Program-made: the position numbers and the translations under genes
Shown: positions 9,234 through 16,217 of the stretch, piece by piece
Position numbering within the stretch: the stretch's first letter is position 1
Layout of the letters: every line of letters starts with the position of its first letter
Assembly: GCF_008729015.1 (NCBI RefSeq)
Contig: NZ_RKSM01000001.1
Span: 2,852,001-2,916,000, forward strand
Length of the DNA: 64,000 nt
Direction of reading: 5' to 3'
Origin: Haloarcula sp. CBA1129
GTDB lineage: Archaea > Halobacteriota > Halobacteria > Halobacteriales > Haloarculaceae
Notes under the pieces: model-generated
Told to the model about the DNA's origin: nothing
Databases searched by the model: none
What the model saw: only the letters and a program-made list of their open reading frames with translations

Positions 9234-9818
9234 ATGCACAACACGCCACACGTCATCGGAATCAGTGGAAGCCTCCGCGACGACAGCGGAACCAGAGTCG
9301 CCGTCCAGCGGGCCCTCAGCGTCGCGGCCGACGACGGCGTGACTACGGAACACATCGACCTGCGAGAGTGGGATCTCCCGCTGTTTGACCCTGACACGGA
9401 CGAGGCACAGTCGGGAGACGGCCCGGAACTCGCTGCCCGGGTCAGTGAAGCTGACGCCATGGTTCTCGGAACCCCCGTGTACCACGGCACCATCGCCTCA
9501 CCGCTGAAAACGGCGCTCGATTACTGCAGTATCGATGACGTCGAAGGCACGACCGTCGGCATCCTCGCGGTGGCCGGCGGCGGGTTCCCGACGCCGGCGC
9601 TTGAACATCTCCGAGCGTCCGTTCTAGAACTGAAAGGCTGGCCGCTCCCGCGAGCGGTTGCCATCCCCGACTCGTGGGCCGCCTTCGAGGACGGCAGCAT
9701 CGCCGACGAGGACATCGCCGAGCGCGTCGAGAAACTGGGAGCAGACGTCGTCGCGTACGCAGGCGTGGCGGCTCGGCCCACCGACACGGAACAGTTGGAG
9801 CTGACGACTAGCGACTGA
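9234..9818 (+). CDS. NADPH-dependent FMN reductase-like flavoprotein
   Basis: A 194-residue protein with a flavodoxin-like fold of the SsuE/NADPH-dependent FMN reductase family. The phosphate-binding loop GISGSLRDDSGTR is at residues 8-20, and the flavin-contacting TPVYHGTIASPLKTALDYCS follows at about 80-100. Such enzymes reduce FMN with NAD(P)H or supply reduced flavin to monooxygenases or desulfonating enzymes. The start is the ATG before HNTPHVIGISGS. The short distance to an upstream inverted repeat suggests regulated expression. It converges on the GCS2-like gene. Confidence 0.85.
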   Translation: MHNTPHVIGISGSLRDDSGTRVAVQRALSVAADDGVTTEHIDLREWDLPLFDPDTDEAQSGDGPELAARVSEADAMVLGTPVYHGTIASPLKTALDYCSIDDVEGTTVGILAVAGGGFPTPALEHLRASVLELKGWPLPRAVAIPDSWAAFEDGSIADEDIAERVEKLGADVVAYAGVAARPTDTEQLELTTSD

Positions 9819-9903
9819 GACGGATCGTTGAAGCGGTGTCCCGGTACGTGCCGACCCCGATGTCGACACTATCCAGAACTGAGCGACAACAGTTCGTACG
9901 GTA

Positions 9904-11424
9904 TCACTCGAACCAGTCGACGAAACTGCCGTCCAGCAGCGTCTCCTCCTGATGGCGGATATAGGTGGCCTGCATGCCCCAGATGGCTTCGGCCAGCGGG
10001 ACGTTCTCCTCGACGCGGCGGCGGACGTAGTCGTGTTTCCAGCGCGCGGGCGTGAGCCGGCGGTCGACACGCTCGCGCAACGGCCGGATGTACCCGTGGG
10101 CTTCCTCCGACGAGAGGCCGCGCTGTTCGAGGCCTTCGCGTGCGTGCTCGAACAGTTCGCCGTATATCTCCTCGGTGCTGGTCGTCGTCGCCCCATCGGC
10201 GGTAATCCACTCGATCTTCGCCCGGAGCCCGTTCCGAGCGGCGGTGTAGAAGTTCCGTTTCGCCGTCTCCCAGTCCAGCGACCGGATGGGGTGTTCGAGC
10301 CGTGGCAGGCTCTCCATCAGGCCGGCGAAGACGGCCGCAAACCCGATTGCGTCGTCGACGGTCGGCTGTGCGGCCAGCGGACGGAATTCGATGCGGGCGT
10401 TGGCCGCCGACCGGGTCGGCCCCTCGAACACCGGCCTGACCCACCGCCAGTACGTGCCGTGCTTGTGTCGGAAATGAACGAAGTCGTCGTCGAAGCGAGT
10501 CCCCGACTGCAGGTCGACCGGAACGATAGTGTCGTCCTCGACGATGTCGTCGATGGCTTCCTCGACTGAGTCGAAATCCGGCGGGAAGCAGACTTTCGGG
10601 GGCGTCGAGTCGCCGTCGGGTGGGTTAAGCACCGACTCGAAAACGCCGATACGGTTCTCCATGTTCGCCCCGGCGACGATCTCCGGGTCGGGTGCGTCGT
10701 CGTACAGGTCCGGCGGGAAAAACGGTGAGTTGACGCCCAGCGCCAGCAGCGGCGCGGCGATACGGAGCGCATAGGTGAAATACTCCGGCAGGTCCGGGGC
10801 GTGGGGGATCTGGTAGTGGGGCTGAATTGAGGTGATGAGCGACTCCGGCATTACCGTCTCGGACTGTAGCGAGACGTGTGGCGCGTCGATTTCGAACGCC
10901 GAGGGGTAATCCGTGTTGGCCATCGTGTGATACCGGACGGAGTCCGACATATTCGTGCCAATGCGGACGCCGCTCTGTTCGACACAATCACAAAGGTACT
11001 CCCGGGCCGTCTCGCCGGCGGGCGGAACAGTCCACATACCGTCGGAGACGAGGCGGATACCCTCGTTGCGAACCCGTTGCTGGGCCGGCATCAGCGACGC
11101 CTTCAGTTCGTTTCGCTGAGCCGCCAGCCCGTGCGTGTTCAGCGGCTGCGGGCTCGTCTGCATCTCCGCGTTGTGCAGTCCGAGTTCCTTCTCGAACCCG
11201 ATGAGTTCGAGCAACTGTCGAGGGACCCGCTGGAGCGCGTCGGTCTGCTCATCGACGGCATACAGCTCCAGTTCCATGCCAACAATCGCCTCCGAGTTGT
11301 CGAAGGTCCCGCTCCGAACCGCGGCCTTGAGCGCTTCGGCCTCCTCGCGGGCCCGTTCGTTGAACGACTCGCTGTCCGCCGCAAGCACCTCGGCCACCCG
11401 GTCTGCCAGTTCCGAAGCCGACAT
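9904..11424 (-). CDS. Glutamate-cysteine ligase-like (GCS2 superfamily) protein
   Basis: A 506-residue protein related to the carboxylate-amine/glutamate-cysteine ligase GCS2 superfamily. The core opens with VGMELELYAVDEQ (about residues 50-62), matching the metal-binding VGxExE motif of that family; later motifs include HVSLQ and the RIEFRPLAAQPT segment near residue 380. It is longer than typical GCS2 enzymes (about 350-400 residues), with extra helical sequence at both ends. Haloarchaea use gamma-glutamylcysteine as a thiol, but whether this protein makes it is uncertain. The ATG at 11424 avoids a 27-residue basic extension. Confidence 0.65.
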   Translation of the reverse strand: MSASELADRVAEVLAADSESFNERAREEAEALKAAVRSGTFDNSEAIVGMELELYAVDEQTDALQRVPRQLLELIGFEKELGLHNAEMQTSPQPLNTHGLAAQRNELKASLMPAQQRVRNEGIRLVSDGMWTVPPAGETAREYLCDCVEQSGVRIGTNMSDSVRYHTMANTDYPSAFEIDAPHVSLQSETVMPESLITSIQPHYQIPHAPDLPEYFTYALRIAAPLLALGVNSPFFPPDLYDDAPDPEIVAGANMENRIGVFESVLNPPDGDSTPPKVCFPPDFDSVEEAIDDIVEDDTIVPVDLQSGTRFDDDFVHFRHKHGTYWRWVRPVFEGPTRSAANARIEFRPLAAQPTVDDAIGFAAVFAGLMESLPRLEHPIRSLDWETAKRNFYTAARNGLRAKIEWITADGATTTSTEEIYGELFEHAREGLEQRGLSSEEAHGYIRPLRERVDRRLTPARWKHDYVRRRVEENVPLAEAIWGMQATYIRHQEETLLDGSFVDWFE

Positions 11425-11553
11425 ATCTCCGGGTTTGCAGCCATAGGTGTTAAGGATGCCCCAGACAGGCGGCGGACAGCGAGAGCGGGAGTTCCACACA
11501 GACACACTGACCCACCGGTATCACTCCGACTCAGCGGGAGGACAGTAGCCGCG

Positions 11554-11644
11554 CACTCACAGCAGTTCGTCGATGTCGCTCACTCCAGATCTCGCCCAGA
11601 AAGCGGTTCACGTACACTCACAGCAGTTCGCCGACATCGCTCAT
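11554..11644. repeat. Partial tandem duplication of a gene 3' end
   Basis: Two 30-bp near copies, 11554-11583 and 11615-11644, differ at four positions and are offset by 61 bp. The right copy is the true 3' end of the minus-strand gene 11618-12112 (SDVGELL and stop). The left copy, just downstream of that stop, would encode SDIDELL and stop, but it is not in the same frame. It looks like an old tail duplication or a remnant of a related gene. Compare the younger tail duplications at 60 kb and 62.5 kb. Confidence 0.6.
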
Positions 11645-12112
11645 CGTTTCCCCTAACGGGTCCCGTTCCGCAGTTGTGAGTGCTCCCTCGACCGCATCGC
11701 GGGCCGCCGGCAGCGGGTCGTGGGTCTCGATGTAGGTTGCCAGAGCAAACTCCTGTTCAGTCACGCCAGCGAGTGCGATGGCGTCGCTGCGGGAGAGGTC
11801 CCCGGCGAGCCAATCAGCAATTATCTCACGGCCCTGTGGGCCGACCGGTGACACCTGCTCGCCGACCAGATGAAGCGTCTTGGCGGCCATCACGGGCGCA
11901 ATGCCAGCAGCGTGGCCCGCATCGCCGACGCTCTTGCCGGCTGCGTAGGCCTCGACGACAGTCGCCGCTGTCGCCGCCGAGCACGGGAGGTCGTCGGCAA
12001 CCGGAGCCAGTCGCTCCGGGAGGGGCGCATCCGTCTCGTCGACAGCAGCGACGCCGCGGTCACGCTGGTGGGTCGTGACCTCGACACCGGCGGCAATATC
12101 CGACAGCGTCAT
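11618..12112 (-). CDS. Conserved haloarchaeal hypothetical protein
   Basis: A 164-residue acidic, mainly helical protein with no membrane segment. The middle (TAATVVEAYAAGKSVGDA, then AAGIAPVMAAKTLHLVGE) resembles helix-turn-helix geometry and may bind DNA. The ATG at 12112 follows an AT-rich box and is chosen over an upstream frame that has no haloarchaeal codon bias. It is divergent from the TFB gene across a 169-bp region with a strong palindrome. Function unknown. A partial duplicate of its tail lies immediately downstream. Confidence 0.7.
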   Translation of the reverse strand: MTLSDIAAGVEVTTHQRDRGVAAVDETDAPLPERLAPVADDLPCSAATAATVVEAYAAGKSVGDAGHAAGIAPVMAAKTLHLVGEQVSPVGPQGREIIADWLAGDLSRSDAIALAGVTEQEFALATYIETHDPLPAARDAVEGALTTAERDPLGETMSDVGELL

Positions 12113-12186
12113 TGAAATTTCTTTCTTTGTGCCGGAATTTAATGCTGTCGGTATCCCGATAGGCACTGGGCATATCCGAATAGCTA

Positions 12187-12205
12187 CCTACCGGTTACCG
12201 GTAGG
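12187..12205. promoter_or_regulatory. 19-bp palindrome between hypothetical gene and tfb
   Basis: CCTACCGG-TTA-CCGGTAGG is a perfect inverted repeat with 8-bp arms, in the middle of the divergent intergenic region 12113-12281. A TATA-like GGTTTTTTAACC lies at 12245-12256 before tfb, and AATTTAATGC lies on the other side. The palindrome is therefore placed to control one or both genes. Seen directly; the binding protein is unknown. Confidence 0.6.
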
Positions 12206-12281
12206 CAGTTTGGTCGAAAAACGCCCGAAAACCCGCCGCTGCATCGGTTTTTTAACCCTCCACCCAGCCGTAGGTGGAAAC

Positions 12282-13142
12282 ATGAGCACGACGGTAACGC
12301 AATGTCCAGAGTGTAACGGGTCAGTCAAACAGCAGGGCGTCGAGTCGGTCTGTGGCAGCTGCGGGCTGGTCGTCGGCGAGGACGCCATCGATCCCGGCCC
12401 GGAGTGGCGGTCGTTCGATGATGATGACACTGACCGGGCACGGACGGGGGCACCGCTGACGCGGTCGCGCCATGACCGCGGTCTTTCGACGAAGATCGGC
12501 CGGTCGACACGGCTGAAAGGGCGCAAGCGCCGTCAGTTTGCCCGACTCCGCCGCGAGCACAACCGCGCCCAGATCAGCTCGAAACGCGAGCGAAACAAGG
12601 TGTACGCTTTCACCGAGATCCGGCGGATCATCAGTTCGATGGCCCTCTCGGACGCCATCCGTGACCGGGCGTGCGTCCTGTTCGAATCCGCACAGAACGA
12701 GGACCTGCTGCAGGGCCGAACACTGGAAGGGTTCGCGGCCGCGGCCATCTATGCCACCTGCCGGACCGAAGGCGTTGCCCGGACCGTCGACGAACTCTGT
12801 ACCGTCGCCAAAGCGACTCAGACGGAGCTTCGCGCAGCGTACGATGCGCTTAACAGGGAACTCGGGCTGCCGACCGGACCGATTGACCCACGCGAGTACG
12901 TCCCTCGGTTCGCAACGACGCTTGACCTGCCGACGGCAGTCCGGCAGCATGCGGAACAGCTCGTCGACGAGGCACAGGACCGCGGCCTTGTCAGCGGGCG
13001 CAATCCGGCCGGCGTCGCGGCAGCGTGCCTCTACACCGCGGCCCAAGAGCAGGACGTGGCGCTCACGCAGGCCGAGGCAGCAGAGACGGCGGACGTGACG
13101 CCGGTCACGCTGCGTGGGACCTACACCGAGCTACAGGAGTAA
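12282..13142 (+). CDS. tfb: Transcription initiation factor IIB (TFB)
   Basis: Archaeal general transcription factor that bridges TBP on the TATA box and RNA polymerase. The 286-residue protein has an N-terminal zinc ribbon (CPECNG near residue 8 and CGSCGLVV near 28), a B-finger/linker (GAPLTRSRHDRGLSTKIG), and two cyclin-like repeats, from about residue 90 (AFTEIRRIISSMAL) and 185 (YVPRFATTLDLPTAV). Haloarchaea carry several TFBs; which one this is cannot be told here. The ATG at 12282 follows a TATA-like TTTTTTAACC. The 3' end overlaps the convergent MinD-like gene by 22 bp. Confidence 0.95.
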   Translation: MSTTVTQCPECNGSVKQQGVESVCGSCGLVVGEDAIDPGPEWRSFDDDDTDRARTGAPLTRSRHDRGLSTKIGRSTRLKGRKRRQFARLRREHNRAQISSKRERNKVYAFTEIRRIISSMALSDAIRDRACVLFESAQNEDLLQGRTLEGFAAAAIYATCRTEGVARTVDELCTVAKATQTELRAAYDALNRELGLPTGPIDPREYVPRFATTLDLPTAVRQHAEQLVDEAQDRGLVSGRNPAGVAAACLYTAAQEQDVALTQAEAAETADVTPVTLRGTYTELQE

Positions 13143-13837
13143 ACGGCCTCGGCGAGCGCTGCAAGCGAGTGATGGGCTGGTGTTTCCGGCGCTGTTTCTC
13201 GAAGCGGCTGTCCATGGGTCTGTGCTGTCGCCAGCGGCTCGCTCTCCGGGACAGCGACGGCTGGCGCACCGAACCGGTCCGCGACGGCCCCGGTCGCGGG
13301 ATTCGGATCGGCGCGGTTGAGAACGACCCGACAGAGTCCGGCGTCGAGTTCGCGGGCCAGCGCACGGACTCGGAGCGCGTCAGCGAGGGCCGCACCCTCC
13401 GGCGTCGTGACGAGTATTGTAGCGTCAGCGGCTGCGAGGGGGAGACCCACGTCGGCGTGTAAACCGGCTGGCGAGTCCACGACGACCCAGCGGTAGGTCC
13501 GCTCCAGCGCGGCGAATACATCCGTGAGTCCCTGCAAGTCGGCGCTTCGAGCACCAGCCAGCGTCCGCCCGCACGGAACGAGTGACACAGGGCCGTCCTC
13601 GCGGACAGCCTCATGCGGGTCGGCGCGGTCGGCCAGAACGTCGTGCAGGTCGGGACCGCGACTCGACGGAAGGTCTGCCATCCCAAGGTCGCCGTCGACG
13701 ACGACGCTCCCCGCGTTCACGTTCGAGAGCGAGTCCCTGCTGTCAGGCCGTTCGAGCGCGTCGAGTTCCGCCGCGAGGTTGTACGCGATAGTGGACTTGC
13801 CGACCCCGCCCTTGCCGCCGGTGACTGCCAAGATCAT
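13121..13837 (-). CDS. MinD/ParA-like P-loop ATPase
   Basis: A 238-residue ATPase of the SIMIBI MinD/ParA class. The deviant Walker A KGGVGKST is at residues 9-16, a switch I-like VVVDGDLGMADL follows, and Walker B is WVVVDSPAGL. There is no obvious C-terminal amphipathic membrane-targeting helix, so it may not act like bacterial MinD. It overlaps the upstream gene by 4 bp (ATGA), so it is the last gene of a translationally coupled minus-strand cluster of unknown function next to mcm. A role in positioning or partition of a replication- or envelope-linked structure is possible (inference). Confidence 0.85.
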   Translation of the reverse strand: MILAVTGGKGGVGKSTIAYNLAAELDALERPDSRDSLSNVNAGSVVVDGDLGMADLPSSRGPDLHDVLADRADPHEAVREDGPVSLVPCGRTLAGARSADLQGLTDVFAALERTYRWVVVDSPAGLHADVGLPLAAADATILVTTPEGAALADALRVRALARELDAGLCRVVLNRADPNPATGAVADRFGAPAVAVPESEPLATAQTHGQPLRETAPETPAHHSLAALAEAVYSCSSV

Positions 13838-14601
13838 GCCAGACGCGACAGCGCCTCAGTCGGCACCGTGGCGGCCGCCCGTCGGTCAGCGAGCCGTTCG
13901 GCCCGCTGGGCCAGCGCCCGGAGCATCTGCTCGTCAGTATCGCCGCGTGCCGCGACCGTCCGGACGCCGGACAGGCCCTCCGCCGCGCGAACCGCAGCCG
14001 TCGCCGCCGACAGCGAGTCCGCCTGAGCCAGCCGTTCGGCACGGTCGGCCCGCCGAGCGACGGTTGCCAGCCACTGGGAGACTGCATCCGGGAGTTGCTG
14101 GTCCGGCCGCTGGCCGGACGCAGCCTTCGATTCGACTAGTGGTTGGCCCATCGCTGGCCGCGGTTCGATGACTTGTTCGGGCGAGAGGTCCGGCGGCCCA
14201 GCGTTCGCAGTTTCGGCTGCTTGCACCGACTCAGCTGTTGGCACGGCATCAACAGGCGGCGACGGGTCACCCAGTTCTCTGAGAACAGCATCTGCGGAGT
14301 CGAGTCGCTCGTCCGCTGTAGTATGATCAGGCACCGGCTCGGCACTCACCAGCTCCGCCGGGTGGTCAGACGGTGGGGCCGGCGTCGCGTAACCGAGCGC
14401 GCTCGTTCCCGACTCAACGATCCCTTCGAACCTGTCCTCGGACCAGCCGGCCTCGGGGACACCCTGCTTTCTCGGCGGCCAGAGGGGGCCATCGAGACAG
14501 TTCCGAACAGTAATTCGAGTCGGTTCGGCAATGTCGCCGACGGTCGCCGTGACGAGCGTCACGCCGTCGACTCGCTCGGCGCGACAGTCGAAGGTAACCA
14601 T
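13834..14601 (-). CDS. Conserved haloarchaeal hypothetical protein, partner of MinD-like ATPase
   Basis: A 255-residue protein in two parts. Residues 1-75 form a probable beta-rich domain (MVTFDCRAERVDGVTLVTATVGD, then ITVRNCLDGPLWPPR); after an acidic Pro-rich linker, residues 165-255 are helical (WLATVARRADRAERLAQADSL). The ATG at 14601 is supported by a TTTAAAT box at 14626-14632, giving a leaderless start. Its stop overlaps the ATPase start (ATGA). No family recognised. The helical C-terminus is a candidate for contact with the ATPase. Confidence 0.7.
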   Translation of the reverse strand: MVTFDCRAERVDGVTLVTATVGDIAEPTRITVRNCLDGPLWPPRKQGVPEAGWSEDRFEGIVESGTSALGYATPAPPSDHPAELVSAEPVPDHTTADERLDSADAVLRELGDPSPPVDAVPTAESVQAAETANAGPPDLSPEQVIEPRPAMGQPLVESKAASGQRPDQQLPDAVSQWLATVARRADRAERLAQADSLSAATAAVRAAEGLSGVRTVAARGDTDEQMLRALAQRAERLADRRAAATVPTEALSRLA

Positions 14602-14633
14602 AGGAACGGTGGCCGGACCTTCGGATTTAAACC

Positions 14634-15443
14634 TCAGCAACGGACGACAGGGGCGTCGAGACAGTCTGACGCAGCTGTTGGCGTCCCGAGCCGATCCGTT
14701 TCGAGGACGACCGGTGCGGGCGTCCGGGCGAACCGGAGCACAGCCAAGGCGGCTGTCACGGGGTCGGCCTCAAACGGGTCATCGGGAACTGGCCCCGGAA
14801 CGGCTTCGATGGCCCGAGCGAACGTATCGGCACACCGGTCGACGAGAGTCGCCCGAGCGCTCCGCCGGAGATTAGCCAGTTCGTCGGCAAGCTGCCGCTG
14901 CTCCTCCAGCGAATCCCGGTAGGCGCGTGCCTGCTCTCGGCGGAGTTCGCGAGTCTCTCTGGCGGCGGCTCGTCGCGTCTCCCGTTCGCTCAGTTCTGTC
15001 GCCGCCTCCCGGAGGTCGTCCTGTGCCGCTCCGTTGTCCGCACCGATGGCCTCGCGAGCGGTGAGACGGCCGCGATGGGTAGCGACCGCTTCCTGCAGGC
15101 CGTCGATGGTCGACTCCGGAACCGGGTCGACAGGAGTCGGCAGCTCCGGCGGCGAGCACTCAAGCTCGGCCAGTCGGGCACGGTACTCAGCGATAGCGTC
15201 GTCCTGTGGCGTCTCGTATCCCCGTGACCGAGCAGCGGCCGCGAGTGCAGTCCGCGTTCGCAGTCCCATAGACGGATGGACGTGGCCGGCGTAAGCGTAC
15301 ACGGACGGCGGTTCCGGGCAGGAAACGACTGGAAAGCACCGCTGCCCGCGGATGCTTGCGGCAATCGTCCTCCCGTCGAGGTCTCGGGCTCGGAGATCGA
15401 CGACAGCGCCAGTGTACGTGGTTCCAGCGACGCGGAGCTTCAC
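14634..15443 (-). CDS. Conserved haloarchaeal coiled-coil protein
   Basis: A 269-residue protein. Residues 1-85 form a globular N-terminus (MKLRVAGTTYTGAVVDLRARDLDG). A long charged helical stretch at about 95-215, rich in Arg, Glu and Ala, is probably coiled coil (ATELSERETRRAAARETREL). A short Cys-containing tail ends CLDAPVVRC. The GTG start at 15443 overlaps the previous stop by 4 bp. Function unknown. A coiled-coil protein beside a ParA-type ATPase recalls adaptor-ATPase pairs in positioning systems (inference only). Confidence 0.7.
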   Translation of the reverse strand: MKLRVAGTTYTGAVVDLRARDLDGRTIAASIRGQRCFPVVSCPEPPSVYAYAGHVHPSMGLRTRTALAAAARSRGYETPQDDAIAEYRARLAELECSPPELPTPVDPVPESTIDGLQEAVATHRGRLTAREAIGADNGAAQDDLREAATELSERETRRAAARETRELRREQARAYRDSLEEQRQLADELANLRRSARATLVDRCADTFARAIEAVPGPVPDDPFEADPVTAALAVLRFARTPAPVVLETDRLGTPTAASDCLDAPVVRC

Positions 15444-15775
15444 AGGTCAACGCCTCGGAGCTGGTCCGGGTCCGGGAGATCACGCCCCGACGCGAACCGC
15501 TCGTAGGGCGTCGCCGGTTCCTCGCGCGCCTCATACCGTTTGGCCGCCTCACGGACGTGCTTCGGGGCATCAGTCGGCTCGAACGGCTCGACGTGCTCGA
15601 TCTGAACGTCAAGGTCGTGTTTCTCGTGAAGCCGGAGCGCCTGAAAGGCCCCGAACTCGGTTCCGGAGAACAGCGCTGCTCTCCCGAACTGTCGAACGAC
15701 ACAGTCTTCGTGGGCACGACAGACGTTCCGCAGATCTCTGCGTGCCGCCCGGGAGTACGTGACGACGAGTAGCAC
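15440..15775 (-). CDS. Conserved haloarchaeal hypothetical protein
   Basis: A 111-residue protein, first gene of the 13.1-15.8 kb cluster. It begins MLLVVTYSRAARRDLRNVCRAHEDCVVRQFG and has a Cys pair in the first 25 residues. The middle mixes beta and helix, and the acidic C-terminus ends DLPDPDQLRGVDL. The GTG at 15775 is the only usable start in frame. No family recognised. It overlaps the downstream coiled-coil gene (GTGA), which suggests coupled translation. Confidence 0.65.
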   Translation of the reverse strand: MLLVVTYSRAARRDLRNVCRAHEDCVVRQFGRAALFSGTEFGAFQALRLHEKHDLDVQIEHVEPFEPTDAPKHVREAAKRYEAREEPATPYERFASGRDLPDPDQLRGVDL

Positions 15776-15860
15776 TGAGTAGACATTGCCATTATTACTA
15801 TAAAATTTTACTGAATTGAATTAGATTTAATCTGAATATATAGGGCTCCCTGCCGGAAAG
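15776..15860 (-). promoter_or_regulatory. AT-rich promoter region of the MinD-like cluster
   Basis: The most AT-rich stretch of the region (15785-15842) lies just upstream of the GTG at 15775. It contains several TATA-like tracts (minus strand CCTATATATTCAG and AAAATTTTATAG) and a small palindrome AGATT-T-AATCT at about 15823-15833. It is the expected main promoter for the four-gene cluster. The remaining sequence to 15943 shows nothing definite. Confidence 0.5.
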
Positions 15861-15943
15861 ATAGAGGGCAGTCGGACTCAGGAGTCAGCACTGCACACAG
15901 TCTGTGGAATATACCGACAGTAACCACACTGCTCGAAAAATCG

Positions 15944-16216
15944 CTACTCGACAGCTGTAACAGTGAATTCGCCGGCGTCCGAGACGAGGTCTCGCACCCG
16001 TTCGCGGGCCGCTGTCTCGGACGGCGCGAGGACGACGAGTCCGTCCACAGCGGCCCCACCGCTGGCTCGATACGCCTGCAGGTCGCCCTCGAACTCAGTC
16101 GCGTAGGTCCGGAGCGTTCCGCGGACATCCCGTTCGAGATCACTGAGCGACCGCGACCCGGCCTCGAACTCGGCCAGCGCCTCCTCGATGTTGCGGAGTG
16201 CGGAGATGCGGTCCAT
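15944..16216 (-). CDS. Small acidic hypothetical protein downstream of mcm
   Basis: A 90-residue acidic protein that begins MDRISALRNIEEALAEFEAG. Most of it is predicted helix followed by a short alpha/beta element (AAVDGLVVLAPSETAARERV). The ATG at 16216 lies one base after the mcm stop codon, so it is almost certainly co-transcribed and translationally coupled with mcm. Conserved linkage would suggest a replication-related role, but the sequence gives no function. Confidence 0.7.
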   Translation of the reverse strand: MDRISALRNIEEALAEFEAGSRSLSDLERDVRGTLRTYATEFEGDLQAYRASGGAAVDGLVVLAPSETAARERVRDLVSDAGEFTVTAVE

Positions 16217-16217
16217 A

